From Anammoximicrobium sp964645045 (GTDB lineage Bacteria > Planctomycetota > Planctomycetia > Pirellulales > Pirellulaceae), in contig CAZXYZ010000039.1 of assembly GCA_964645045.1 (NCBI GenBank), positions 1 through 64,000 of the forward strand: a stretch of DNA of 64,000 nt. Direction: 5' to 3'. This document shows positions 33,401 through 42,719 of the stretch, piece by piece. The translations under genes were made by a program, and so were the position numbers. The notes under the pieces are model-generated. The model made no database searches. It was not told the origin of the DNA and saw only the letters and a program-made list of their open reading frames with translations. Position 1 is the first letter of the stretch. Each line of letters starts with the position of its first letter.

Positions 33401-35491
33401 CGGCAGCGTTTGCGCGCGGGTCGCCCCGCCGCCGTCGACCATCATCGGCCGCGTGGGGTCGACCTGTTGAATCGCCTCCCAGGCCCGCGTCAGCACGGGC
33501 TCCCATTTGTCGAGCGCACCGAGATTGCGGGCGTTGATGAAGTTCAGTTCGTTCTCGACCGACCAAATCATGATGCTGGGGTGATTGCGCTCGCCCTTGA
33601 TCCAGGCCCGCATGTGGTCGATCCAGTTGCCGCCCAGTTCCGGCAGGACCGCCGGCATGTAGCCTGCCGCTTCGCCGTCCAGGTAGCCCGTGCGGCGGAG
33701 CAGCGCGCCCCCGCGGTCCATGAACGACAGCACTTCCTCCGGCTCCTGCCCCAGCCATTTGTAGCGGCCGCCGTGCTGCGGCCACATGCGGCTGAAGCCG
33801 TAGTTGAACTTCGGGTCTTTGAGCGATACCAAATGTTCCTCCGGCGTGCTGCCGGGCACACCGTGTTCGGTGAAGCCCTGCCACTTCACGCCGTTCAGCC
33901 GCAAATGAATCCCGTCGATCGTCCATTGGCGGAAACCGAACAGCGTCTCCTGCACGTCCACCGGTCGGCCGTCCACCTGCACCGTGGTCCGCAGGCGATA
34001 GCAGTTCGGGTCGTCCGGCCACCAGAGTTTTGGATTCTCCCAATCCAGATCTGCGGCTAGCATCGCATGGCCATTGCCGAGGTCCGCCGGCAACGGCGTC
34101 CACCGCTTTTCCACTTCGCCCGACTTGTCGTTCACGGCTTCGACCAGGACGTTGGCTTGCTTGGTGGTAGAGCGGCTGCTTTGGACCGTGATCTCCACGC
34201 CCAGCTTCTTGTTCGCCACGGACGGTTTGCAGAACACATCCGCCGTGTAAGCCGGGCCGGCGACGATCCACTGCGGCGTGCCGACGATGCCCATCAAGGT
34301 CTGGTTCCAGATGGGATACACCAGTTCCTGAAAGCCGTTGCTGAAGAACTTGAGCGGCAGATTCCAACGCCGGCGCAGCTTCATCGGATCCGCGGGGTCC
34401 GCCAGGTAGCCGTACCAGCCGTCCTTGATCCCGACCCACAATTCGTTGACGCCGGGGCGGACCGCTTGGGTCACGTCGAATTGCAGGCGGGCGAACGGGT
34501 TCTTGTCAAAGCCGCAGAACTGGCCGTTGACATAGATTGTGGTGTTCAAGTTGTTGGCCGGAAACACCAGCATCATCGAACGGCCCGCCAGCGTATCAGG
34601 CACATGGACGCGGGTGCGGTACCACACGCGATGGGCAAACACCAGGTCCTCGCGCTGATTCTTGTCGCCAGGCACTTCGATTCCCGTCCAGCGGGGCGCG
34701 GCCGGGAAATCATTGATGGGCGCCGCGACCGCGCCCGGTGTTTGTTCGTCGTGCCGGCAGATCTCCCACAATCCGTTCAGCGGCAGGGAAACGCGCGCCG
34801 CGGTCTCAGCCGCGGCCGGCAAACGAAACACGTGATTGGCCGCTTCGCGGTCGCGGTCCGTCTGATGGTCTGCGCCGGGCTTATAGAACTGGTACGGACG
34901 GAACTCGCCGGCGGCCAGGCACACGCAATCCAAGGCGAACAGGATCCGTTGCAGCTTGCCCTGAGCGTCTTTCGTCTTTGGCAGCCGGAAGGACAACGTG
35001 TGCGACCCTGCGGCCAGCGGCTGTTTGCCGAACTTGAGCCAGGCGACCTCGGTCCAGAAACTAAGTTCCATCAGATCGGTGGTGAGTTCGTCCGGCGCCA
35101 CGGACTGCCAGGGGCCGCCGTCCAGGCGCCAGTCGAACGGCGAGCGGGCGAACTCGTAGCCGATCCGCGCCCAGAGTTCGTACTCGCCGGCCGCGCGGGC
35201 GTCGAACGCGTAGTCCACCAAGACGCCCTCGGCCGGCGCGTCGCGGTCGACCTGATTGGTATCGATCCCGATGCGGAACCAGGCCCGCTCCGAGAGGAAT
35301 TCCGGATGCCCCACGCCCTCCGCCTTGGGCTGGTAGTTGGCACGTGTCGGGTTCTCGCCTTCGAGCCAGACGAAGGCCGTTTCGGCACCGTGAGAGCACA
35401 GGCTGGGCGTAGTCACTGCGGCCAGGGCGGCGATCCAGCAGCGGAGCAAGCGGAATGCAGACGTGGCGAAGTCGAACGGGCTGGGCATCAT
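30467..35491 (-). CDS. Very large secreted glycoside hydrolase, GH2-like
   Basis: An exported protein of about 1,674 residues. ATG 35491 (or the next, 35488) is preferred, followed by a signal peptide (IAALAAVTTPSLCSHGAE); an earlier in-frame start at 35536 adds residues without a better ribosome site. After an N-terminal carbohydrate-binding-like region come the GH2 domains: a jelly-roll with the GIEVPGDKN segment, an Ig-like domain and the TIM barrel. The acid/base is Glu648 in WSVENELN, and the nucleophile is Glu737 or Glu738 in KFIGEELF. The remaining ~900 residues hold glutamine-amidotransferase-like and beta-sandwich modules. Probably acts on plant or algal glycans, such as beta-galactosides or glucuronides. 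Confidence 0.8.
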   Translation of the reverse strand: MMPSPFDFATSAFRLLRCWIAALAAVTTPSLCSHGAETAFVWLEGENPTRANYQPKAEGVGHPEFLSERAWFRIGIDTNQVDRDAPAEGVLVDYAFDARAAGEYELWARIGYEFARSPFDWRLDGGPWQSVAPDELTTDLMELSFWTEVAWLKFGKQPLAAGSHTLSFRLPKTKDAQGKLQRILFALDCVCLAAGEFRPYQFYKPGADHQTDRDREAANHVFRLPAAAETAARVSLPLNGLWEICRHDEQTPGAVAAPINDFPAAPRWTGIEVPGDKNQREDLVFAHRVWYRTRVHVPDTLAGRSMMLVFPANNLNTTIYVNGQFCGFDKNPFARLQFDVTQAVRPGVNELWVGIKDGWYGYLADPADPMKLRRRWNLPLKFFSNGFQELVYPIWNQTLMGIVGTPQWIVAGPAYTADVFCKPSVANKKLGVEITVQSSRSTTKQANVLVEAVNDKSGEVEKRWTPLPADLGNGHAMLAADLDWENPKLWWPDDPNCYRLRTTVQVDGRPVDVQETLFGFRQWTIDGIHLRLNGVKWQGFTEHGVPGSTPEEHLVSLKDPKFNYGFSRMWPQHGGRYKWLGQEPEEVLSFMDRGGALLRRTGYLDGEAAGYMPAVLPELGGNWIDHMRAWIKGERNHPSIMIWSVENELNFINARNLGALDKWEPVLTRAWEAIQQVDPTRPMMVDGGGATRAQTLPVHGDHYSTKPFWNYPQLAYESNADQREWTWDQQRPKFIGEELFAAGINPAYAYFGGEQVFLGKAGNRPAVGKAMQVISQGYRWFGIAACDFCQQPSDADGSQYNEWAPRAVLVRQWDFSFASGQRTKRTVGIFNNTRFADPLTFTWKLVLDGRPVADSATVHTVPPGENEKFDVELPIPNTARRLDGQWTLTLAAQGKELFRAVKEVSVLPAGRDQPKPPALGRLQAADLFVYDPSGNATAFLRSHGIGFTPLVDLNPPPVPGKVWLVGPDVLEPADTSSTAFAAYAAGGGRVLLLEQEHPLRYQGLGPAEVEFQLNVGRTAFAEDVSHPLLQGLQDKDFFTWEPGEVVYKNAYLKPQRGARSLVQCNESLLNSALLTIPINDGLLTLCQLVVGERLGDHPAAQTLLLNALDHSAGYQLEFLATAAAVEPALAKVLDSVNLQYTPAGDPSQAITKGKIAVVSATPANLKALAANAGALRQFHAAGGWLVLHDLTPEGSTDFNRIVGFDHLIRPFHRERVTIAVPRSWLLAGVSLSDVALYSSEKIFPWQSGTYVASDTFRFVVDSDEVAPFGTWDSGVWDNFVNGMVSADGWKYIQNHPAENNTYVLTLPKPQELVAWTWDGNVLYNPTRQVELFFDGDEAGKLSFAVPPDGEPATFDIDPPRTAKQIAIRHAQFDDIPAKRQNGVTIIGCDNVAFYAKRPADFRERVLPLLNIGGLVEYPRGSGGIVLANLWFKDTEEVPGNALKKRSVLASILRNLGAPFGGGKTVIAGARLTCTPIDLSKHANQYRTERGWFGAARFTLKDLPTGEQKLAGVTYNIYDFPTSPVPTCIMLAGPNVPGQLPAEIKGIPVNRKADALFFLHTARIHQRRNEKEKKGGEQLEIVRYVVHYADGQEAVLPIYAEVDIDDYRVKQPQPLPGAQLAWTRSYEGTEFHAAVYAKQWTNPRPDVEIRSLDVVQGASPRGTAALLAVTAASAP

Positions 35492-35709
35492 GGCGGGCGA
35501 AGCTCCATCGGCACATGAGAAGGCGGGAAGCGGCAACTCGCCTAGTGTAGCCGTCGGACGTTTCGAACGGTATAGCCCACATTGCAGCCCACATTACGCA
35601 CGCGTCAGTCGCCCCCGTGTTGACAACGAGAATCCGTCCGGCGACAACGGTATCCGCGCGGGCCGGGGCACGACATCCCGGTTTGCGTGGAACATAAGGA
35701 GTGAATCGG

Positions 35710-38433
35710 ATGCTGCGAGCAAAGAACTTGACGTGGAACATTCTCGCCGGTTGGTGCGTGGTGGTACTGATGTTGGCCGCAGCTGTTCAGGCGGACGACA
35801 AGACACTTGTCGAATGGCGGTTCGACCAGGCGGGCGAACTCCGCGGATGGCAGGTGGGGGGCCTGATCGCCGACGCAGGGGTCCATGACGGGGCGCTTCA
35901 CGGCCGGGCCACCGGGAGCGATCCGATCCTCTTCAGCCCGATGTTCGAAGTCGCGGCGGCCGCCGGGCAGTACGTGGAGATCTGCCTGAAGGGTACCGCT
36001 CCGGCGGTGGCCGAGTTGTACTGGACCGAAACGCTCGAAGGTCCGTATGGCGGTTTCAGTGCGGAGAAACACCGGTTGTTTCACACCCGGGGCGACGCCC
36101 AGTTTCACGTCTACCGCATCTGGCCATTCTGGCACGCGGCCAAGAAGATCATCCGCTTGCGGTTCGACCCGCCGAACGCAGGAGAGTTTGATATTCAGTG
36201 GGTCCGAATTGCCGAGAAGGAAACCGTCGCCAGCTCGGCTGGGAAGGCCTGGAACCGCGAGGAACTCCGCGAGCAATGGCAGGCTTCCGGAGACGTTGCC
36301 GGGGACGCGCAAGGGCCGATCGTGCTCAGCCCGCCGGTGGCGTTCCGCGCCGCCGAACATCCTTTTATGTGCGTGCGCATGGCCACCGATCACGCGGGCA
36401 GCGGCCGGCTGTTTTGCGTTTCCAGCACCCGGTTCGGCTGGGAGAGTATCGCGTTCCCGCTGCGGCCGGACGGCAGAGTGCATTCCTATAACGTGGCCAC
36501 CGGCGGGCTGAAGAACTGGCGTGACGAGATCATTCGGATCGGCCTTCAGTTGCCGGCCGCTGCCGGGGCCAACACGCGCGTCGAGTCGATCGAGGTGGCC
36601 GCCGAGCCCCGCGGACCCGCCGAGTTGGAGGTGGCTTATTTCGGGCCTGCGGAAGGAATCAACCGCGCGGGGCGGCCCGCCGGGGTCACCTGCACCTTGC
36701 GGAACCTGGGCGGCCAGTTGGCAGAAAATGTGACCGCGACGCTGCAAGTGCCCGCGGGCGTTCAGGTGCTCGACGGCGCTGCGAAGACGATCGACCGGTT
36801 GTCGCTGTATGTGCCCAAGACCGTCGCTTGGCAGATTCAGGCAGAAACGCTGGGCAAGATCGATCTGGCAGTGAACGTCGCAGCCAGCCAGACGGAACCG
36901 GTTTCCTCGGCGGCGGCGCTGGAATTGAGCAAGGCGCCCGACGTGCCCAAGACTACTTACGTCCCCGAGCCCAAGCCGGTGCGCAGCCAGTACGAGATCG
37001 GCGCATTCTACTTTCCGGGCTTCCCCACGGCGGAAAAATGGCAGCCCATTCGAGGCTATCCCAACCGCAAACCGATCCTCGGCTGGTACGACGAGTCGAG
37101 CCCCGAATGCGCCGACTGGCAAATCAAATGGGCCGTCGAGCACGGCATCAACTTCTTCATGGTCGATTGGTACTGGTGCCAGGGCAATCGCCACTTGGAA
37201 CACTGGGTCCACAACGCCTACGGAAAGGCCAAATACCGCCAATACCTGAAGTGGGCCATCATGTGGGCGAACCACAATCCGCCGAACACCCATTCTGCGG
37301 AAGACTGGCGCCAGGTCACCCAGTACTGGATCGACAACTATTTCAATATGCCGGAATACTACCGCATCGACAACCGGCCGGCCGTGTTCATCTGGGCGCC
37401 GCAGAACGTGCGTAATGATCTGGGCGGAAGCGGCGAGGCGGCCAAGCTGTACGCCATGTCGCAGCAGATGGCCAAAGCGGCCGGGTATCCGGGCATCTAC
37501 TTTGTGGCGATGAGTTCCCACGATCATCCCGATCGCACCCAGCAACTGGTCAGCGAAGGTTACGAGGCGGCGACCACGTATCACGGCTTCCAACTCGCCC
37601 ACCAGCGTGCCCAAAGCGACCGTTTCCCCTTCGCCCGCCTCCTGGATACCTGTCCCGAACTGTGGCGCGAGGCAGAGAAGTCCGCCCGCGGTCTGCTCTA
37701 CCTGCCGATCGTCGATACCGGCTGGGATGCCCGGCCCTGGCACGGCGAAAAATCGGTCGTCGCCGAGGGCCGTACGCCCGAACTGTTTGGCAAGTTGTGC
37801 CGGCAGGCTCGGCAGTATGCAGACCAGACGGGCAAGAAGATCATCGCCCTCGGACCGATGAACGAATGGGGCGAGGGGAGCTACATCGAACCGTATGCCG
37901 AATACGGCTTCCAGGACCTCGACCAGGTTCGCGAAGCGTTTTGCGAGCCGGGCGATTGGCCGCCGAACTTGATCCCGTCCGACGTCGGCCTGGGGCCTTA
38001 CGACCTGCCGCCGGTCGCGGCCAAGACCGCTTGGGAGTTCAACACCGACGGTGCCTTGGAGGGTTGGGGGTCCAACGGCGACGTGGCCGAACTGGCCGTC
38101 AAGGATGGCCTGCTGGCGGGCCGATCCACTGGCCGCGATCCGGTCCTCCAGGTCTCCGGGATCCAGGTCGAAGCCGACAGCCTGCATCGCTTGACGCTCC
38201 GCCTGCGCAGCGACCGCAACCAACGCGTTCAGATCTTCTGGGCGACCTCCCTGACGGCGATGAACGAAGAGTCCTCGCTGGGCCTCCAAGTGGTTGGCGA
38301 CGGCCAGTTTCACGATTATGAACTGGATCTTGCCGAGAACTCCCATTGGCGCGGCGTCGTGAACACCCTGCGGATCGATCCGGCCACGGAGCCGGATGCC
38401 CCGTTCGCGTTGGATTACGTGCGGCTGAACTAA
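35710..38433 (+). CDS. Secreted protein with GH99-like (WbsX-type) domain
   Basis: A 907-residue exported protein. ATG 35710 is used, with AAGGAG 11 bases upstream and a signal peptide (GWCVVVLMLAAAVQA); a GTG at 35701 overlaps the Shine-Dalgarno. Residues ~30-420 are beta-rich modules. From ~430 a GH99-like barrel follows: IGAFYFPGFPT, WYDESSPECADWQIKWA, FFMVDWYW and PMNEWGEGSYIEPY, typical of the glycoside hydrolase family 99-like domain. A last beta module repeats the N-terminal type (EFNTDGALEGWGSNG). It opens the cluster with the SGNH hydrolase and symporter that follow. Endo-mannosidase activity is inferred only from family. Confidence 0.8.
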   Translation: MLRAKNLTWNILAGWCVVVLMLAAAVQADDKTLVEWRFDQAGELRGWQVGGLIADAGVHDGALHGRATGSDPILFSPMFEVAAAAGQYVEICLKGTAPAVAELYWTETLEGPYGGFSAEKHRLFHTRGDAQFHVYRIWPFWHAAKKIIRLRFDPPNAGEFDIQWVRIAEKETVASSAGKAWNREELREQWQASGDVAGDAQGPIVLSPPVAFRAAEHPFMCVRMATDHAGSGRLFCVSSTRFGWESIAFPLRPDGRVHSYNVATGGLKNWRDEIIRIGLQLPAAAGANTRVESIEVAAEPRGPAELEVAYFGPAEGINRAGRPAGVTCTLRNLGGQLAENVTATLQVPAGVQVLDGAAKTIDRLSLYVPKTVAWQIQAETLGKIDLAVNVAASQTEPVSSAAALELSKAPDVPKTTYVPEPKPVRSQYEIGAFYFPGFPTAEKWQPIRGYPNRKPILGWYDESSPECADWQIKWAVEHGINFFMVDWYWCQGNRHLEHWVHNAYGKAKYRQYLKWAIMWANHNPPNTHSAEDWRQVTQYWIDNYFNMPEYYRIDNRPAVFIWAPQNVRNDLGGSGEAAKLYAMSQQMAKAAGYPGIYFVAMSSHDHPDRTQQLVSEGYEAATTYHGFQLAHQRAQSDRFPFARLLDTCPELWREAEKSARGLLYLPIVDTGWDARPWHGEKSVVAEGRTPELFGKLCRQARQYADQTGKKIIALGPMNEWGEGSYIEPYAEYGFQDLDQVREAFCEPGDWPPNLIPSDVGLGPYDLPPVAAKTAWEFNTDGALEGWGSNGDVAELAVKDGLLAGRSTGRDPVLQVSGIQVEADSLHRLTLRLRSDRNQRVQIFWATSLTAMNEESSLGLQVVGDGQFHDYELDLAENSHWRGVVNTLRIDPATEPDAPFALDYVRLN

Positions 38434-38500
38434 ATCGGGTTTTGCCAAACCACCTCTGTAAAGGAGTGATCTACTGGGCAATCCGCAGTGCCGGGACTTG

Positions 38501-38603
38501 TTGGAGTTCACGCTTTAGCGTGTCTTGTTCTCCGGCCGGCTTGGCCGGCCGGGCACGCTAAAGCGTGAACTCCAACGAAGACACGCTGAAGCGTGAACTC
38601 CAG
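38501..38603. repeat. Palindromic intergenic repeat, three copies
   Basis: A 22-bp arm at 38501-38522 (GGAGTTCACGCTTTAGCGTG core) is exactly inverted at 38554-38575, with an inner CCGGCCGG palindrome in the loop. A third copy at 38582-38603 differs by T/C changes and is identical over 22 bases to the copy at 41288-41309. Placed between the GH99-like and SGNH genes, it may shape mRNA ends. Confidence 0.9.
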
Positions 38604-38656
38604 CGAGGTTTGCACCTTTACATTGGTGGTCTGTCTACCCAAGGAAAGGTCCTGCC

Positions 38657-39460
38657 ATGTTGAACGGTCTCTTGCCAGCTAGAATCCGGACGATCTCCAT
38701 CCTCGTGTGCCTGGCTGTGCAGTGCGGAGCGGCCGCGCCGACAGCGGCAGTTGCTGCGGAACCGACCGACGCCGATTCGGCACCCGCCGCGGATTCCGCG
38801 CGACCTTCGGCCGACGGTCGGGACGTGATGTTCCACAAGATCAAAGCGAACAAGATCCTGTTCCTCGGCAACAGTATCACGCTCCACGGACCGGCACCGG
38901 CCATCGGTTGGTTGGGCAATTGGGGCATGGCGGCCAGCACCCGGGACAACGATTACGTGCATATTGTCCTCAAGGCCATCTCCCAGACCGCCGGAAAGGA
39001 GCCCCAGTCGATTGTCGCCAACATCGCGACGTTCGAACGGCAATTCGAAAGCTACGACGTTGATTCCGGGCTCAAGAAGGAGCTTGCGTTCAAGCCGGAT
39101 CTCGTCGTTGTGGCGATCGGGGAAAACGTACCCGCGTTGGCCTCGGAGCAAGCGCAGGCCGCGTTCAGGGCGAGCACGACAAAGCTGCTGAAGAAGTTGC
39201 AGCAGAATAGCAAACCGGTCATCGTCGTCCGCAGCTGTTTTTGGCCCAACCAAGCCAAAGACGACATGCTGAAACAGGCCTGCGGGGACGTGGGCGGGAT
39301 CTTTGTCGACGTTGGAGCGCTCGGCGAGGACGAGACGAATTTTGCCCGCTCGGAACGTCCCTTCGCGCATGCCGGCGTCGCGGCCCACCCCGGTGACAAA
39401 GGCATGCGTGCGATCGCCGAAGCCATCCTGAACGCCCTCGGAGGATTCGTCCGTGGCTGA
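38657..39460 (+). CDS. Secreted SGNH/GDSL-type hydrolase
   Basis: A 267-residue exported esterase or deacetylase candidate. After a signal sequence (ISILVCLAVQCGAAAP) and a low-complexity linker, block I is FLGNSIT with Ser73; block III-like GEN follows VVVAIG. The C-terminal block V reads HPGDKG with His244, but the Asp that usually precedes it by three residues is Val241, so activity is not certain. It ends 8 bases into the symporter gene, so the two are translationally coupled. In this setting it may remove acetyl groups from the glycan handled by the neighbours. Confidence 0.75.
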   Translation: MLNGLLPARIRTISILVCLAVQCGAAAPTAAVAAEPTDADSAPAADSARPSADGRDVMFHKIKANKILFLGNSITLHGPAPAIGWLGNWGMAASTRDNDYVHIVLKAISQTAGKEPQSIVANIATFERQFESYDVDSGLKKELAFKPDLVVVAIGENVPALASEQAQAAFRASTTKLLKKLQQNSKPVIVVRSCFWPNQAKDDMLKQACGDVGGIFVDVGALGEDETNFARSERPFAHAGVAAHPGDKGMRAIAEAILNALGGFVRG

Positions 39461-41201
39461 CCCGCATGCGTTCTCGTTAGGCCTTTGGGATTACGCGGCT
39501 TTCGTGGCGTATTTCCTGGGCTTGTCCGCCGTCAGCTACTGGTTTGGGCGCAACGAACGAGGCAGTACCACGGACTATTTCCTGGCCGGCAAACGCTTGC
39601 CGTGGTACGTCGTTGGGGGCTCCTTCATCGGCTCGAACATCAGCTCCGAACACTTCATCGGCATGATCGGCGCAGCGACCGTGTACGGCATCTGCGTGGC
39701 GATGATGGAGTGGATGAACGTGTTCACGTTCTCGCTGCTGATTTGGTTCTTCATTCCGTTCTTGCTGGCTTCGCGGGTGTTCACGATCCCCGAGTTTCTG
39801 GAACGGCGTTTCAGCCTCACGCTGCGCGAGATGTTTGCGGCGGTCACGGTGATCAGCAACGTGGTCGCGTTCCTGGCCGCCGTGCTGTACGGCGGCGGCG
39901 TGGCGATCGAGAAGTTGTTCGGGTTTGACCTGTGGTGGTCGATCATCGTGTTGGGCGTCGTGGCCGGCGGTTGGGCCATCTATGGCGGGCTGTCGTCCGT
40001 GGCGTGGTCGGATCTGTTCATGGTCGTCGTGATGGTGGCCGGCGGACTGGCCGTCACGGTCTTGGGACTGCACGCCCTGGCGCCGGACGGCTCGCTGGCC
40101 GACGGCTTCCGGGTGATGATCGAACGGAATCGGGCAACCGGCGGCGCGTGGTCCGAAGCCGTCGCGCTCCATGTCCGCGATCTGGCCGGGACCGCTTCGT
40201 ACAACCGCTTGTCGGTCTTTCAGCCGGCCAGCCATCCGATTGTTCCCTGGACGAGTCTGTTGCTGAGCATCTTTTCGATCAGCGTCTGGTACAACGTGCT
40301 GAACCAATTCATGATCCAGCGCGTGCTGGGCGCCCGGAACGGCTATCACGCGCGGATGGGGATCGTGTTCGCTGGTTTTATGAAAGTGTTCCTGCCGGTG
40401 ATTGTCGTACTGCCGGGCTTGATCCTATTTGCCTTGCACCCGGAATTGCTGTTGCAGCCTTGGGAAGACGTGCGGCCGGCCGCCGACCGAGGCTACATTC
40501 ATCTGCTGCAGACCCTGATGCCGGTAGGCTTGCGCGGCCTGTTCCTGGCCGGGTTGTTCGGGGCGATCCAGTCGACGGTCAATGCCGTGCTGAATTCGAC
40601 CGCCACGGTGTTTACGCTGGACATCTACAAGCGGCTGCTGCGGCCCGGGGCCGGCGACAAGCACCTGGTCAGCGTGGGTGTCGTTTCGTCGGTCACGATC
40701 CTGGCCGTGGCGATTGTGTTGGCTGGATTCATCGGCCGTTTGGGCGGCGGACTGTTTATTTACATCCAGTCGCTGTACGCCTTCTTCGCCCCGCCGTTCG
40801 CCGCCGTGTTTCTGCTGGGCATCCTCTGGCGGCGGGTGAACAGCCACGGGGCGCTGGCGGCCGTGATCTTCGGGTTTGCCTTTGGGATCGGAGTCAAGCT
40901 GTACCTGGAAGCGGCGCTCGCGCATCCGGCTTGGCTGGAACCCTACGCGAACCAGGCGGCGCTGAACTGGCTGCTGTGCTGCCTGGTCTGCACGGCCGTC
41001 AGCCTGGCCACCGCACCACCGCGGCCCGAGCAGGTGAGCGACGACGTCACGATCAATTGGGCGAAACTGAACATCTTCCGCGATCTGGGCACGGCGTGGT
41101 ACACCAGCGTGGTCACCTGGTGGCTGCTGTTCGTGGTGATGATCGCCTGCTTGTTTGCCGTCTTTTCCGGCTGGGTATTTCCGACGGCGGCGGAGTGGTA
41201 G
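39453..41201 (+). CDS. Sodium/solute symporter (SSS family)
   Basis: A 582-residue inner-membrane transporter with about 14 hydrophobic helices. The SSS family features are clear: FLAGKRLPWYVVGGSFIGSNISSEHFIG after the first helix, and IYGGLSSVAWSD in the fifth-sixth helix region. Length and C-terminal extra helices resemble SGLT-like sugar importers. Start at the ATG-like codon overlapping the SGNH gene (GTG 39453). Coupled to glycan-active enzymes, it most likely imports a mono- or disaccharide with sodium. Confidence 0.88.
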   Translation: MADPHAFSLGLWDYAAFVAYFLGLSAVSYWFGRNERGSTTDYFLAGKRLPWYVVGGSFIGSNISSEHFIGMIGAATVYGICVAMMEWMNVFTFSLLIWFFIPFLLASRVFTIPEFLERRFSLTLREMFAAVTVISNVVAFLAAVLYGGGVAIEKLFGFDLWWSIIVLGVVAGGWAIYGGLSSVAWSDLFMVVVMVAGGLAVTVLGLHALAPDGSLADGFRVMIERNRATGGAWSEAVALHVRDLAGTASYNRLSVFQPASHPIVPWTSLLLSIFSISVWYNVLNQFMIQRVLGARNGYHARMGIVFAGFMKVFLPVIVVLPGLILFALHPELLLQPWEDVRPAADRGYIHLLQTLMPVGLRGLFLAGLFGAIQSTVNAVLNSTATVFTLDIYKRLLRPGAGDKHLVSVGVVSSVTILAVAIVLAGFIGRLGGGLFIYIQSLYAFFAPPFAAVFLLGILWRRVNSHGALAAVIFGFAFGIGVKLYLEAALAHPAWLEPYANQAALNWLLCCLVCTAVSLATAPPRPEQVSDDVTINWAKLNIFRDLGTAWYTSVVTWWLLFVVMIACLFAVFSGWVFPTAAEW

Positions 41202-41246
41202 GGGAAATCATCCCACTCGCAAGAGCGTTTCGTCCCGTTGGTGTGT

Positions 41247-41309
41247 ACGCTTCAGCGTGTCTCGCCAGGCGGGCATCGCCCGCCTGGCACGCTGAAGCGT
41301 GAACTCCAG
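41247..41309. repeat. Palindromic intergenic repeat of the GGAGTTCACGC family
   Basis: ACGCTTCAGCGTG at 41247-41259 and CACGCTGAAGCGTGAACTCC at 41288-41309 are inverted, with a GC-rich palindrome (CAGGCGGGC/GCCCGCCTG) between them. Same family as 38501-38603; lies between the symporter and purD. Confidence 0.88.
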
Positions 41310-41426
41310 CCAGACCCAGGTCCAACTTGGCGGGGAGGCGTCTGTCCCTGGTTCCGCTCAACCGCTAGAATCCCGATTGGCGATAAAACGGTGGATCGTG
41401 AGAACTGGTTGGAGGGGCTGCGGCGG

Positions 41427-42716
41427 ATGAACGTACTGGTGGTCGGCAACGGCGGTCGGGAACATGCGTTGGCTTGGAAGTTATCGCAAAGTTCGAGGGT
41501 CCGGCGGGTGTTCGTGGCGCCGGGCAATGCGGGCACGGCGCTGGACGCCGAAAATGTGAACATCCCGGCCGGCGACTGGAAGCAGCTGATCCAGTTCGCC
41601 CGCACCGAAGACGTCGACTTGACCGTCGTCGGCCCGGAAGTGCCGCTGGCGGACGGCATTGTCGATGCATTCCAGGAGGCCAAACTACGGATCTTTGGCC
41701 CCACGAAGGCTGCGGCCCAGTTGGAAGGCAGCAAGGTCTTCTGCAAAAAGCTGCTCCGCGAAGCCGACATTCCGACCGCCGACTATCGCGTATTCTCCGA
41801 TCCCGACGAGGCGACGCAACACGTCCGGGACCGGTATCCCAACGAGAACGAAGAAGTTCCGTTGGTGGTCAAGGCCGACGGCTTGGCGGCTGGCAAGGGT
41901 GTGATCGTCTGTTCGCGGCGGGCCGAGGTCCTGGCCGCCATCGACCAGATCGCCCGCCAGCGCGTGTTTGGCGATGCGGGCCGCGAATTGGTACTTGAAG
42001 AGCGGTTGGACGGCCAAGAGGCCAGCGTCCTGGCGATCACGGACGGCCGAACGATCCTGACGCTGCCGCCGGCCCAGGACCACAAGCCCGCTTACGACGG
42101 CGATTGCGGGCCGAACACCGGCGGCATGGGGGCTTACTGCCCGGCGCCGATCGTGACCGATGAAATGTTGGGGTGGATCGAAGCACACATCCTGGTGCCG
42201 ACCATCCACACGCTGAAACGCAAAGGCATGCCCTTTCTGGGCGTCCTGTATGCAGGACTGATGATGACACGTCAAGGCCCGAAGGTGCTGGAATACAACG
42301 TCCGTTTCGGCGACCCCGAGTGCCAGCCGCTGTTGATGCGGCTGAAGACCGACCTGGCCGACATTTTGGAAGCGGCGGCCGAGCACCGCCTGGATCAGAT
42401 CGGCGCCCTGGAATGGGACCCGCGTCCGGCGGTGTGCGTGGTGATGGCCAGCGAAGGCTATCCGGGCGATTACGCGAAGGGCCGGCCGATCCGCGGCTTG
42501 GAGGCTGCCGCCCAAGTGCCCGACGCCAAGGTGTTCCATGCCGGCACCGCGCGCCTGGGCGAGCAGATCGTCAACGCCGGCGGCCGCGTGCTGGGTGTGA
42601 CCGCCCTGGGCGAGTCGATCGCGATGGCCAAGTTGCAGGCGTATACCGCCGTCAAATGCATCCGCTGGGAGGGCGCCTGGTGCCGGAAAGACATCGCCGA
42701 TAAAGCGATGGAGTAG
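41427..42716 (+). CDS. purD: Phosphoribosylamine-glycine ligase (GARS)
   Basis: Joins glycine to 5-phosphoribosylamine with ATP in purine synthesis. A 429-residue protein, the normal length. N-terminal VLVVGNGGREHALAWKL is the family's opening; the ATP-grasp domain shows VVKADGLAAGKGV and LDGQEASVLAITDG, and the signature segment RFGDPECQ is present. ATG 41427 is chosen because GGAGGGG lies just upstream; an open frame 63 codons longer passes through the repeat and is ignored. Convergent with the EF-hand gene, with 3 bases between their stops. Confidence 0.95.
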   Translation: MNVLVVGNGGREHALAWKLSQSSRVRRVFVAPGNAGTALDAENVNIPAGDWKQLIQFARTEDVDLTVVGPEVPLADGIVDAFQEAKLRIFGPTKAAAQLEGSKVFCKKLLREADIPTADYRVFSDPDEATQHVRDRYPNENEEVPLVVKADGLAAGKGVIVCSRRAEVLAAIDQIARQRVFGDAGRELVLEERLDGQEASVLAITDGRTILTLPPAQDHKPAYDGDCGPNTGGMGAYCPAPIVTDEMLGWIEAHILVPTIHTLKRKGMPFLGVLYAGLMMTRQGPKVLEYNVRFGDPECQPLLMRLKTDLADILEAAAEHRLDQIGALEWDPRPAVCVVMASEGYPGDYAKGRPIRGLEAAAQVPDAKVFHAGTARLGEQIVNAGGRVLGVTALGESIAMAKLQAYTAVKCIRWEGAWCRKDIADKAME

Positions 42717-42719
42717 ACG

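Noticed and set aside
35605..38511. 968-codon open frame on the minus strand
   Set aside because: Antisense to the GH99-like gene; no motif, signal peptide or ribosome site.
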